The translations under genes and the position numbers were made by a program. From the NCBI GenBank assembly GCA_963762965.1, contig CAVXME010000001.1, positions 806,001-870,000 on the forward strand: a DNA stretch of 64,000 nucleotides. The letters are read 5' to 3'. How positions within the stretch are numbered: position 1 is the stretch's first letter; every line of letters starts with the position of its first letter. Shown piece by piece: positions 17,121 through 26,034 of this stretch. Source of the stretch: DATBAX01 sp963762965. Its GTDB lineage: Bacteria > Acidobacteriota > Terriglobia > Terriglobales > Acidobacteriaceae. The notes below the pieces were generated by a model. The model was given only the letters and a program-made list of their open reading frames with translations, ran no database searches and was not told where the DNA came from.

Positions 17121-18314
17121 ATGATTCCCTCCCTGCGCCAACGCTTCAATACCAACTTCACGGCGGAAAAATACCAGGCCTTTCTGAAACTTATGGAAGA
17201 CCGTTGCGGCACGCCAATAAAGTTCCGGCTGGCCGAGACACCTTGTTTTTTCTCCAAACCAATTCTGGACCAGATGACGCAATTCGGCAAGGAGTTGATC
17301 CGTCAACTTGATACTGTTGAGTACCGCAAGGCTTCGTTCGCGTCCATCCCGTCTGAGTTCAACGTTCCGCGGGAATCAGCCCATCCCATGTTCATCCAGG
17401 TGGACTTCGGTTTGGTACGCGATTCATCGGGCAATCTGCATCCGAAATTGGTGGAATTGCAGGGCTTCCCCTCTCTCTATGCATATCAGGCTGCGCTTTC
17501 GCAGTCTTACAAGCAAGTATTCGGGCTGGATAAAGATCTGAAATATCTGCTCGGCGGCCTGGACGAGGAAGCCTACAAAAAGCTCCTCCGCCGCGCTATC
17601 GTCGCCGACCACGATCCCGAACAAGTCATCCTGATGGAAATTGACCCGCTCCATCAAAAAACGCTCCCCGATTTCTTGCTCACAGAAAAACTTCTGGGGA
17701 TCAAAACGGTGGCCATCACCGACATCAAGAAAGTTGGCAAATATCTTTTCTACGAGCGGGACGGTAAACGCGTTCCCATTCGCCGCATCTACAATCGTGC
17801 CATCGTCGATGAGTTGGTTCGCAAGAATTTGGAGCTGGCTTTCAGCTTCAACGATGATCTGGCGGTCGAATGGGCCGGCCATCCCAACTGGTATTTCCGG
17901 ATGAGCAAGTTTTCCCTGCCTTATCTGCATCACGAATGCGTGCCCAAGAGCTGGTTCCTCGACCGCATAGAAAAAATACCGGACGATCTGGAGCATTACA
18001 TTCTCAAACCGCTGTTTTCCTTTGCCGGCATGGGCGTAATCATCAACCCGAAAAAAGAAGATTTCGCCATGATCCCCAAGGAAAAACGCTCGCAATACAT
18101 TCTTCAGGAGAAGATGAATTTTGAGCCGGTGATTGCGACGCCCTTCGGCGGCACCAAAGCTGAAATCCGCATCATGTATATCTGGCTGGAAGAACTGCTG
18201 CCGGTGATGACCATCATTCGCATGGGTCGCGGCCTGATGATGGGGGTGGACCACAATCGCAATCTGGAGTGGGTGGGAGCCTCCGCGGGCTTCTATTTGG
18301 AGAACCAGTCCTGA
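17121..18314 (+). CDS. ATP-grasp-like protein (second of two)
   Basis: 397 residues with no close family I can name. ATP-grasp character is seen in the C-terminal third: HYILKPLFSFAGMGVIINP (ATP-binding Lys and Gly-rich loop), YILQEKMNFEPVI, and KAEIRIMYIWLEE. The N-terminal part (LRQRFNTNFTAEKYQAFL) is unlike RimK or D-Ala ligase. Conserved HPKLVELQGFPSLYAYQ may be a substrate-side element. It is the last gene of the cluster, 9 bases after the peptidase. Predicted to add another amide linkage; substrates unknown. Confidence 0.65.
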   Translation: MIPSLRQRFNTNFTAEKYQAFLKLMEDRCGTPIKFRLAETPCFFSKPILDQMTQFGKELIRQLDTVEYRKASFASIPSEFNVPRESAHPMFIQVDFGLVRDSSGNLHPKLVELQGFPSLYAYQAALSQSYKQVFGLDKDLKYLLGGLDEEAYKKLLRRAIVADHDPEQVILMEIDPLHQKTLPDFLLTEKLLGIKTVAITDIKKVGKYLFYERDGKRVPIRRIYNRAIVDELVRKNLELAFSFNDDLAVEWAGHPNWYFRMSKFSLPYLHHECVPKSWFLDRIEKIPDDLEHYILKPLFSFAGMGVIINPKKEDFAMIPKEKRSQYILQEKMNFEPVIATPFGGTKAEIRIMYIWLEELLPVMTIIRMGRGLMMGVDHNRNLEWVGASAGFYLENQS

Positions 18315-18377
18315 ACTTTCTGCGTACCGGGCGGGGCCTCCTGCCGTTGTCTCATTCCATCAAGAGCTGCCCCGATC

Positions 18378-20039
18378 TCAGTAGGTGCCAAGTGAAACGT
18401 GGAGCACCTGCGGGGCGGAGGTAAAGTTGAGTCCCCAGTCGGTCTGATCGCCATTCCAGATGCGGATGGGTTTGAAAGTCCCACGTTCGTAAGTTCCCTC
18501 TTCCACGCGGAGGAATTGTCGTGGCTTATCCGACGCAGAACCACTCAGATGAAAATCAACCCGGCAAAAGAACCCGGCCACCAGAAACTCGCTGTCCCCA
18601 AGTTGTGCCACCAGGGCTCGCCCAATCGGTTCAGGATTTCCCGGCGGATGATTGCCGGACCCGAACTGCGAGAGCCCGTACGATATGGTGGCTTCCCACG
18701 GGCCAAACTCGAGTGCCTGCGAAGGCTGGCCCTTTTCCTCCACCACCGCCTGAAGCTTGCCTTGGAAGTTAAGGCTGGCGATTTCTCCGTCCATCGGGGC
18801 GATTAACCGATAGTTCAACGCAAAAGGCGCAAGTGATTCTTCTGTGGTCCGGGGCGTTCCCAGCGGAGTATTGGAGTATCCCGTGTAGTCCATCCCGAAG
18901 GGCGAGAATCCAATGGCCTGATGGCCAAGCGCGGCAAAGAAATATGGCGCGAAGGCCGCCCCGTTGCCCGTCTCTGGCACCAGCAACGCGTTGTCTGGAC
19001 GATGATAGAGATCCAAAACCTTCAGATACTGAGCGCTGTCACTCATGTAAATGTCGGGTGCGACCAAGTCAATCGCCGGGGCCGCAGCTTTCCAGATAGG
19101 TATGACATTGTCAGTTGCGCCCCCGCTTTCGTAGCTGGGTGGACGTCCCGGTTTCAGAGGATTTCTCAACGCGGCATTGACATACAGCGGCAACGGATAA
19201 ACCGCCTTCCCGGCAGCCGCAACCTGCTGGATGTAACGGGCAACCGACCAGGCATGGAAAAACTCTTCGGCGGCATCGCCGAAGACCTGCTCCCAGTTCG
19301 CGGATGCCGCCGACTCTTGTTTGTGCAATGCGCTGAGTAGTTCTACAGGAACCGGGCCCTCAAAGAGTTTTTGTGCGCCTGGTGAGTAATCGCGCACGCT
19401 GCCCCAGGTGCCGGGCTCATTCTCCACTTGTACCATGAGCACGGTGCGTTGGCCGTCCGCAGTCTTGAGGTGACGCATGAGCGCGACGAACGCCTTGATA
19501 TCTGCCTCAAGCGTCACCGCGGAGTAAGGCGATGGCGAATCCAAAGGGTGCCCGTTCGCTCCCATCATGTGCGGAGAGCTTTCGGGGGAGACTCTCATCC
19601 ACAGGGGCATGTAATGAGAGCTGCCGTTCTTCCAGGTGCCGAACCAGAGCAGCACAAGATGAACCTGGTGTTGCCGTGCCTCGGCAAGCAATGTATCGAG
19701 TATGGTGTAGTCGAACTTCCCCTGCGTGGGTTCGAACTGCTCCCAGTAGATCGGCATCTCCACCGTGTTCGCATGCAAATACTCGATTGCCGGCCATACC
19801 TTCGGGAGCATGGCAGGCCAGGCGCTGGAGTTATTCACCTGGGCGCCCAGAATCAGATAGGGCTTTTCGTCGACGAACAAGGCAAAGCGACCATCTTTCT
19901 CGACAATTCGAGGTAGCGGGGCACGACTGGCGGGTGTGTGCTTTTGCGCGTGCAGCACACCGAAGTTGCACGCCACCATGACTATGAGCCCGAAGAACGA
20001 GCGCAATCCGCGTTTGAACCCGGCAATTTTCATAAGCAA
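18378..20039 (-). CDS. Secreted GH35-like beta-galactosidase (DUF5597 type)
   Basis: 553-residue exported glycoside hydrolase (signal SFFGLIVMVACNFGVLHAQ). Clan-A TIM-barrel features: NTVEMPIYWEQFEPTQGKFD near residues 91-110, the acid/base Glu in VQVENEPG (about residue 208), and the nucleophile in LLVPETGNG (about residue 356). The C-terminal beta domain matches the DUF5597-type region seen with GH35 enzymes. It is the last gene of the fucose-type operon, 31 bases after the mutarotase, so it probably frees sugars from galactose-containing glycans. Confidence 0.8.
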   Translation of the reverse strand: MLMKIAGFKRGLRSFFGLIVMVACNFGVLHAQKHTPASRAPLPRIVEKDGRFALFVDEKPYLILGAQVNNSSAWPAMLPKVWPAIEYLHANTVEMPIYWEQFEPTQGKFDYTILDTLLAEARQHQVHLVLLWFGTWKNGSSHYMPLWMRVSPESSPHMMGANGHPLDSPSPYSAVTLEADIKAFVALMRHLKTADGQRTVLMVQVENEPGTWGSVRDYSPGAQKLFEGPVPVELLSALHKQESAASANWEQVFGDAAEEFFHAWSVARYIQQVAAAGKAVYPLPLYVNAALRNPLKPGRPPSYESGGATDNVIPIWKAAAPAIDLVAPDIYMSDSAQYLKVLDLYHRPDNALLVPETGNGAAFAPYFFAALGHQAIGFSPFGMDYTGYSNTPLGTPRTTEESLAPFALNYRLIAPMDGEIASLNFQGKLQAVVEEKGQPSQALEFGPWEATISYGLSQFGSGNHPPGNPEPIGRALVAQLGDSEFLVAGFFCRVDFHLSGSASDKPRQFLRVEEGTYERGTFKPIRIWNGDQTDWGLNFTSAPQVLHVSLGTY

Positions 20040-20070
20040 AGTATGCCTCGATCAAGTAAGGCCCTGGCAA

Positions 20071-20409
20071 TCAGTTTTCCAGCTTGAAGATCCTATCCAT
20101 CAACAACCACTTCTCACCCGGCGCCGCTTCCGGCAATGGCTTTTGAAACTTCCACATCAGTTCTTCCCACTCTTGCACTTTAGGATCGCCCTGATCGGCT
20201 TGGGCTTTCTTTTCGAAGGAAAAGCGTTCGTTCACTTCCATGATCATGAACATGCGCGTTCCGAGAGAATAGATCTCCATGTCTTCAATGCCGGAGTCTT
20301 TAATGCTTTTGCTGATCTCCGGCCAGATTTTCTTGTGATATTGCTTGTACTCAGCAATCAGCTTGGGATCGCCTTTCAGGTCCAGGGTAAGACAGTATCG
20401 TCGCTTCAT
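20071..20409 (-). CDS. Sugar mutarotase, RhaM family (probable L-fucose mutarotase)
   Basis: 112 residues, of the small ferredoxin-like L-rhamnose mutarotase family (COG3254). It interconverts alpha and beta pyranose forms of a 6-deoxy-sugar. Seen: RRYCLTLDLKGDP, YKQYHKKIWPEI with the family His, MFMIMEVNERFSFE, and EWEELMWKFQKPLP. I start it at 20409, overlapping the FucP stop by four bases. The neighbours point to L-fucose rather than L-rhamnose, as with the related protein in the Campylobacter jejuni fucose locus. Confidence 0.8.
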   Translation of the reverse strand: MKRRYCLTLDLKGDPKLIAEYKQYHKKIWPEISKSIKDSGIEDMEIYSLGTRMFMIMEVNERFSFEKKAQADQGDPKVQEWEELMWKFQKPLPEAAPGEKWLLMDRIFKLEN

Positions 20410-21722
20410 TTGGCTTCCGTCATGCGGATTTTTGAACCAAGAAAACCATAGTAGGCGATGAACGCATAGGAAACCAACGGCGCCAAATATGCCAAAGCAA
20501 GACTGTGAAATATTCCGGAAACGAGCCCCATCAGGGGGGTGAAAACCGCTCCACCGATGATGGCCATCACGATCAGTGAGCCGGCAATCTTCGTGTTTTC
20601 TCCCAATCCCTTCAGGCCAAGAGCAAAGATAGTGGGAAACATCAGTGACATGAAGAAACTGGTCAGGAAAATGGCCCATAATCCCATCCAGCCGGGATGA
20701 AAGACTCCAATACAAACGAGTCCAACATTAATCAAGCTGTAAATCCCCATCAACTTATTAGGCTGGACAAACTTCATCAAATAAGCCGAAGCAAACCTGC
20801 CTATGCCAAAAGCAGCGAGGGTCCCTGTGAGAAAGTACCCGGCGGTCTTTTCCGGCCGTTGGGTATAGTCCTGGACATATTGAATGAAATAACTCCACGT
20901 GCCCACCTGCGCGCCTACGTACATGAACTGCGCGGCGACGGCAAGAATAAAGTGCGGGAACCGGAGCAGGTCCAATATTCTTCCCTGATTTTCGCGGTCT
21001 GGTCCCGCATCTCCCCGAACCTGGGGGAACTTGGTGCGCGCGATCAATGCCGCCCACACAAATGCAACCAGGCCCAGGACAATATAGGGGTGAACCACGC
21101 GCAATGTTTCAAGCCGCAAGTATGCGCCATATTGATGAGCAGACTGCATGGAAGCGATTTGTTGCGGAGTCAACTCAATGCCGGAAAAGATAAATATGGT
21201 GCCCACTAACACGCCGGTGATCGAGCCGATGGGATTGAAGGCCTGGGAAAAGTTCAGCCGCTGCGCCGAAGTTTCCGGATCTCCGCACTGTGCAATAAAT
21301 GGATTGGAAGCAGTTTCCAGGAAGGAAAGTCCGCTGGCAATCACAAACAAGGCAAAAAGAAAAAAGGAGTAACGCCCAACCAAAGCCGCGGGCCAAAACA
21401 AGAACGCACCCGTTCCGAAAAGGCCGAGTCCGATAATAAATCCCGCCTTATAGCCGATCTTGCGCATCAGGAGGCCGGCTGGAATCGCGAGGATGAAGTA
21501 TCCCATGTAAAACGCTGACTGAATCAAACCGGCTTGAAATCGCGTGATCGCGAAAGACTTCATAAACTGGCGGATCAACACATCATTAAGATTATTTGGA
21601 ATGCCCCAAAGAAAAAACAGCCCGGTGACTAAAAAGAAAGGGAGAAAGTTACCAGGTGGGAAAAGCGATCGTCCTTCCGGTTTAGCGAGAGTAGATCCTG
21701 AAATTTCGGGAGTTGACGTCAT
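20406..21722 (-). CDS. fucP: L-fucose:H+ symporter-type permease (FucP family, MFS)
   Basis: 438-residue, 12-TM major-facilitator permease. FucP-family signs include FLVTGLFFLWGIPNNLNDVLI in TM1, with the Asn/Asp pair placed as in FucP, QAGLIQSAFYMGYFILAIPAG, GLSFLETASNPFIAQCGD, and AQRLNFSQAFNPIGSITG. These features are also in glucose/galactose GluP members, so the substrate could be another sugar. Start at ATG 21722 (a GTG precedes it). It overlaps the mutarotase gene by 4 bases and lies 42 bases after the first SDR gene. Confidence 0.85.
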   Translation of the reverse strand: MTSTPEISGSTLAKPEGRSLFPPGNFLPFFLVTGLFFLWGIPNNLNDVLIRQFMKSFAITRFQAGLIQSAFYMGYFILAIPAGLLMRKIGYKAGFIIGLGLFGTGAFLFWPAALVGRYSFFLFALFVIASGLSFLETASNPFIAQCGDPETSAQRLNFSQAFNPIGSITGVLVGTIFIFSGIELTPQQIASMQSAHQYGAYLRLETLRVVHPYIVLGLVAFVWAALIARTKFPQVRGDAGPDRENQGRILDLLRFPHFILAVAAQFMYVGAQVGTWSYFIQYVQDYTQRPEKTAGYFLTGTLAAFGIGRFASAYLMKFVQPNKLMGIYSLINVGLVCIGVFHPGWMGLWAIFLTSFFMSLMFPTIFALGLKGLGENTKIAGSLIVMAIIGGAVFTPLMGLVSGIFHSLALAYLAPLVSYAFIAYYGFLGSKIRMTEAK

Positions 21723-21764
21723 CACACCCCTTTTTTGTCTCAGACTGCGCTGCGTTTATTTTCC

Positions 21765-22547
21765 TTAAGTCAAAGCCCGGTCCAGATGCACATAGCCGCC
21801 GTCTACGAATAAATGCTGCCCCGTGATGTGTCCAGCATTCGCCGAAAGCATAAACATCACCATCGCCGCGATTTCCTCAGGGTGAGTCATTCGTTTTTCC
21901 AGAGGAATTTTGGCCAGGACCGTCTTCAACTTCTCTTCGGGATCAGGAAATGTATCGAGCCACTGGCGATAAAGCGGCGTCATGACTTCGGCGGGAACGA
22001 TCGCATTCACGCGGATGCCATAATCGAGCAATTCGGCCGCCCATTCGCGGGTCAGCGCCAGGATTGCACCCTTCGATGACGCATAGCCCGAGGTCCCACC
22101 CTGACCGGTCAACGCAGTTTTTGAACTGATGTTCACAATCGGGCCACGCGAGCGCTTCAAGTACGGCAGAGCATAGTGCGCCATGTTGTAGTAATGCAAT
22201 AGATTGCGGCGCAGCGATTCGACGTACTGGTTGGGGCTACCGTGCTCGAGGCCGATCTTGTCGTTGACTCCGGCGTTGTTGACCAGTGCATCCACGCGTC
22301 CAAAGGATTTGACCGTTTGTTCCACCACCTGCAAACAGCCTTCCGGGGTCAATAGATCAACGGAAATTAATTCGCTTGCGGTGCCCTTCTCTTGCAACTC
22401 GGCCTGCAACCGTAAGCCCGCTTCGGCATCCCGGTCGACAATCACCGGAATCGCTCCCTCACCGCCGCAAGCCCGCACGATCGCTGCGCCAATGCCCTTG
22501 GCGCCGCCGGTAACGATCACAACTTTGTCTTTCAATTGCAGATTCAT
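21765..22547 (-). CDS. SDR dehydrogenase, probable L-fucose dehydrogenase
   Basis: 260-residue classical SDR: NAD-binding TGGAKGIG (residues 13-20), NNAG, catalytic Ser in VNISSKTAL and YASSKGA (YxxxK), and a C-terminal GQHLFVDGGYVHLDRAL. The DPEEKLKTVLAKIPLEKRM segment resembles FucX-type L-fucose dehydrogenases. Its place between FucP and a UxaA-type dehydratase supports oxidation of L-fucose to L-fucono-lactone. The other SDR in the operon would then be the keto-deoxy-fuconate dehydrogenase; the two roles could be swapped. Confidence 0.75.
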   Translation of the reverse strand: MNLQLKDKVVIVTGGAKGIGAAIVRACGGEGAIPVIVDRDAEAGLRLQAELQEKGTASELISVDLLTPEGCLQVVEQTVKSFGRVDALVNNAGVNDKIGLEHGSPNQYVESLRRNLLHYYNMAHYALPYLKRSRGPIVNISSKTALTGQGGTSGYASSKGAILALTREWAAELLDYGIRVNAIVPAEVMTPLYRQWLDTFPDPEEKLKTVLAKIPLEKRMTHPEEIAAMVMFMLSANAGHITGQHLFVDGGYVHLDRALT

Positions 22548-22552
22548 TCTAG

Positions 22553-23317
22553 TTAGCCACGCAGATTGAAGAACCCTCCATCGAGTGGATAGTCTGCTCC
22601 GGTGATGAACGAGGCGTCATCCGAACACAGGAAGAGAGCGAGAGATGCCACTTCCTCTGGCTCCGCCATTCTTCCAATGGGTTGAGACTTGGCCAGTTTT
22701 TCGAACATTTCCTTTTCCTGCCCCGGATAATTCTTGCGCAAATAACCATCGACAAACGGCGTGTGCACTCTGGCCGGCGAAATGCAATTACAGCGGATGT
22801 TGTGGCCCACATAATCTCTGGCGACGGAAAGCGTCATCGCGACCACCGCGCCTTTGCTCATGGAATATGCGAAACGGTCCGGAATCCCAGTCGAACCAGC
22901 CGTGGAGGCCATATTCAGAATCACGCCTCCGCCCTTTGCCTTCATATGCCCGACGCAAGCATGCATGCAGTTATAAAAACCCTTCACATTCACTCGAAAG
23001 ATACGTTCAAAATCCGCTTCCGTGGTGCTCTCAACGGTGCCGATGTGCGAAACCCCAGCATTGTTGACCAGAATGTGAATTCGCTCCTGCCGGAAAATCT
23101 CTTCAAATCTGGATTGGACCTGCTCATGGTTGGTGACATCGCACTCATAGGCCACGGCATCGCCGCCAGCATCGCGGACCTGTTGGCAAACAGTTTCCGC
23201 ATCTTTCACGCTGACATCCAGAATCCGGACAACAGCGCCATACGCAGCGAACCTCAGCGCAATCGCGCGTCCAATGCCGCTTCCGCCGCCCGTCACTACG
23301 GCGACCTTTCTGTCCAT
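22553..23317 (-). CDS. SDR dehydrogenase, probable 2-keto-3-deoxy-L-fuconate dehydrogenase
   Basis: 254-residue SDR: TGGGSGIG (residues 9-16), NNAG, catalytic NMASTAG and YSMSKGA, ending ITGADYPLDGGFFNLRG, an ending I associate with 2-keto-3-deoxy-L-fuconate dehydrogenases. I start it at ATG 23317, because the longer form beginning at 23374 overlaps the dehydratase gene and adds a polar extension before the Rossmann fold. The gap to the next SDR gene is 5 bases. Predicted to oxidise C4 before hydrolytic cleavage to pyruvate and L-lactate. Confidence 0.75.
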   Translation of the reverse strand: MDRKVAVVTGGGSGIGRAIALRFAAYGAVVRILDVSVKDAETVCQQVRDAGGDAVAYECDVTNHEQVQSRFEEIFRQERIHILVNNAGVSHIGTVESTTEADFERIFRVNVKGFYNCMHACVGHMKAKGGGVILNMASTAGSTGIPDRFAYSMSKGAVVAMTLSVARDYVGHNIRCNCISPARVHTPFVDGYLRKNYPGQEKEMFEKLAKSQPIGRMAEPEEVASLALFLCSDDASFITGADYPLDGGFFNLRG

Positions 23318-23349
23318 CCGGAAGTCTTCCCTTTCGCTTGGGTTGTTTT

Positions 23350-24999
23350 TCAGAGCGAGACCCCTCGTCTCCACGGAATGAAGTCTTCCTGCGCTTTTAA
23401 CTCAGCCTTGGTCAACACCTCGCCGCTCGCAACCCGGACCACCAGTTCCAGAATGTCTTCTCCCATCTTTTCGATCGTCGTCTCGTCCGAGATGATGCTT
23501 CCCGTATCAATATCAATAATGTCGTGCATGCGCTCAGCCAGGCTGGTATTAGTGGAAAGCTTCACAACTGGCGCAATGGGATTCCCGGTAGGCGTTCCAA
23601 GCCCAGTGGTGAATAAGACCACACTTGCCCCGGCCCCCACTTGCGCAGTGACGCACTCCACATCATTGCCAGGGGTGCACAGCAGATTCAGCCCAGGCTG
23701 GCTCGAATATTCCGGATAATCGAGCACCGCCGTCACCGGCGAGGTCCCACCCTTTTTTGCCGCTCCGGCTGACTTCATGGCATCGGTCAATAAGCCATCG
23801 CGCATGTTCCCGGGAGATGGATTCATATCGAAGCCCGAGTGCACTGCTTGCGCCTTGGCGGCATAATCCCGCATAAGCTGAATAAAGCGATCACCCACTT
23901 CTTTTCGCGTGCTGCGGTTGATCAGTTCCTGTTCCACTCCGCAGAGCTCCGGGAATTCAGAAAGGATGGTTCTGCCGCCAAGGGCCGCGAGCAGATCGGA
24001 GGTGTGGCCAATCGCTGGATTCGCCGTGAGGCCGGAAAATCCATCCGACCCGCCGCATTTAAGGCCCACACACAGCTTGGACAGTGGGGCAGGTGCGCGC
24101 CTGGCCTGATTGGCTTCGACCAAGCCGGAAAATGTTTGCCGGATGGCATCCGACAGCATGGCCAGTTCTGAGCCGCTCTGTTGCTGCTCCAGGATGACCA
24201 GCGGTTTATCGAAAGCGGGATTGCGCTGCTTGATCATTTTCCGCAGAATCCCCACCTGAGCGTGCTGGCAGCCGAGGCTCAGGACCGTGGCACCTGCCAC
24301 ATTGGGATGATTGATGTAGCCGGCGATCAGCCCGCAGAGATTATCGGAATCTTCCCGCGTTCCTCCGCAACCGCCCTCGTGCAGCAGAAACTTGATGCCA
24401 TCGATATTTTCGAATACCCGCTGCGGCTGCGGCGCGGCGACACTTTCTCCGAATCCACGGGTCTTGATCTCTTCGCTCCTGCCTTCACGATAGAGCTTGG
24501 CCAACTCAGCAACCTGGTGGCGATAGACCTGGGGCCGGGCAAAGCCCAACTCCTCTTCGAACGCCTGCTTTAGAACATTGATATTCTTGTTTTCGCAAAA
24601 TACCAGGGGCACGACCAGCCAGTAATTCCGCGTGCCGACTTGACCGTCGGCCCGGGGATAGCCCAGAAAAGTCCGCTCCTTCCACCGCGAAACGTCCGGC
24701 GGAGTCCAACGAAGTTCTTCAGATTTTCCGTGGAAAGGCGCTGCCTCATGGTGAATATTGCCGAGGCTTAACAGTCCCCCTCGTGGAATCGGTTTCACGG
24801 CTTTGCCTACGAGGACGCCGTACATCACAACATCCGCTCCTGCTGCGAGATCTTGCGTGGCAAATTTATGTTTGGCGGGAATGTTGGAAGATAACGTATA
24901 ACTGCGCCCGGAGAAATCAACCTGGTCGCCTTGTTTTAAATCAGCCAGGGCAATTAGGACATTATCTCTCGAATCGAGTTGTAGAACTTTATTCTGCAT
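23350..24999 (-). CDS. UxaA-family sugar-acid dehydratase (probable L-fuconate dehydratase)
   Basis: 549 residues, full-length altronate/galactarate dehydratase architecture: an N-terminal SAF domain (about residues 10-70, ending DVVMYGVLVGKA), then YPRADGQVGTRNYW, HEGGCGG, LSLGCQHAQ and LKCGGSDGFSG with the family Cys/His residues. Altronate is the classic substrate. In the C. jejuni fucose locus UxaA-type proteins accompany FucX and FucP, so L-fuconate is the better guess here. It is the first gene of the minus-strand operon, divergent from lutABC. Confidence 0.8.
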   Translation of the reverse strand: MQNKVLQLDSRDNVLIALADLKQGDQVDFSGRSYTLSSNIPAKHKFATQDLAAGADVVMYGVLVGKAVKPIPRGGLLSLGNIHHEAAPFHGKSEELRWTPPDVSRWKERTFLGYPRADGQVGTRNYWLVVPLVFCENKNINVLKQAFEEELGFARPQVYRHQVAELAKLYREGRSEEIKTRGFGESVAAPQPQRVFENIDGIKFLLHEGGCGGTREDSDNLCGLIAGYINHPNVAGATVLSLGCQHAQVGILRKMIKQRNPAFDKPLVILEQQQSGSELAMLSDAIRQTFSGLVEANQARRAPAPLSKLCVGLKCGGSDGFSGLTANPAIGHTSDLLAALGGRTILSEFPELCGVEQELINRSTRKEVGDRFIQLMRDYAAKAQAVHSGFDMNPSPGNMRDGLLTDAMKSAGAAKKGGTSPVTAVLDYPEYSSQPGLNLLCTPGNDVECVTAQVGAGASVVLFTTGLGTPTGNPIAPVVKLSTNTSLAERMHDIIDIDTGSIISDETTIEKMGEDILELVVRVASGEVLTKAELKAQEDFIPWRRGVSL

Positions 25000-25248
25000 T
25001 ACACCGCTCGTGGTTCGGGATCATAGCTAAGGACAAATCTCGCCGTGCTTTCGCCATGGCATTGTAGAACAGGCGCGGCGTAGAGGTGTAAATTAGCCGC
25101 CTGTAACTTTGTCAGCGATCTAAATATATATTGCTTCCCCATGACCTACAAATGCAGCGGAGCCAGCACATCTCCTGATTTCCCGCCGCTTTGATTTATC
25201 GAAGCAAGGTGTTAGCTTTTCTGTTGGCGCAACGGCACAACTATCCGA
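25000..25248. promoter_or_regulatory. Divergent control region between the sugar-acid operon and lutABC
   Basis: The 249-base spacer must hold the promoters of both divergent operons. It contains an AT-rich core (TCTAAATATATATTGC, about 25117-25132) and no coding sequence. No regulator gene is adjacent and no clear operator palindrome was found. Confidence 0.4.
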
Positions 25249-26034
25249 ATGCCTAACGGAAAAAGCAATAAAATTGCGATCTTTATCCCCTGCTTCGTGG
25301 ATCAACTGTCTCCAGAAGTTGGGCTGGACATGGCGCGAGTCTTGCGCCGGATCGGCTACCAGCCCGAGTTTCGCAAAGAACAGACTTGTTGCGGGCAACC
25401 CGGCTTCAACACCGGCTACTGGAACGCGGCAAGGCCTCTGGCCGAGAAATTCGTTCAGGTCTTTCGATCGGCAGAAATCGTGGTTTGTCCCTCGGCATCC
25501 TGCACCACCATGGTCCGCAGTTACTATCCCGAACTGCTGGCGGATTCGGCATTGCGTTCAGAAGCCATGCAGTTGGGGCAACGTGTCTTCGAATTTTCCG
25601 AGTTCCTGATCAAGGTAGCCGGCGTCACCGACGTAGGCGCGGCCTTTCCGCATCGCGTGACTTACCATGATTCCTGCCACGCGCTGCGTGAATTGCACCT
25701 GAAACGCGAGCCGCGTGAATTGTTGCGTCACGTGCGTGGAATCGAGTTGGTGGAAATGCCGCACGTCGAGGACTGTTGCGGTTTTGGCGGCACCTTTGCC
25801 ACAAAGTTCAGCATGATTTCCGCCGCCATGGGAGATACCAAGGCTGGCAATGCCGAAATATCGGGCGCCGAGTACATCACTTCGACCGATCCTAGTTGCC
25901 TGATGCAGATTGATGGAATCTTGCGGCATCGCAATTCCCGCATGCAGACCATTCATCTGGCCAGCATCCTTGCCCGAACCCAAGCCTCAGGCGCGCCGGG
26001 CAATGACGAATTCGGCAAGAGGGTGACGCCATGA
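25249..26034 (+). CDS. lutA: L-lactate oxidation protein LutA (CCG-domain)
   Basis: 261 residues with two CCG-type cysteine motifs: EQTCCGQPGFNTG near residues 44-56 and VEDCCGFGGTFA near residues 168-179, plus CPSASC. This is the LutA/GlpC-like subunit of the LutABC L-lactate oxidation complex, which converts L-lactate to pyruvate. No strong ribosome binding site precedes the ATG at 25249. Its stop overlaps the lutB start (ATGA). Gene order A-B-C matches characterised lut operons. Confidence 0.9.
   Translation: MPNGKSNKIAIFIPCFVDQLSPEVGLDMARVLRRIGYQPEFRKEQTCCGQPGFNTGYWNAARPLAEKFVQVFRSAEIVVCPSASCTTMVRSYYPELLADSALRSEAMQLGQRVFEFSEFLIKVAGVTDVGAAFPHRVTYHDSCHALRELHLKREPRELLRHVRGIELVEMPHVEDCCGFGGTFATKFSMISAAMGDTKAGNAEISGAEYITSTDPSCLMQIDGILRHRNSRMQTIHLASILARTQASGAPGNDEFGKRVTP

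Noticed and set aside
22682..23719. Plus-strand open frame opposite the SDR and UxaA genes (345 residues)
   Set aside because: Antisense shadow of two well-supported genes.
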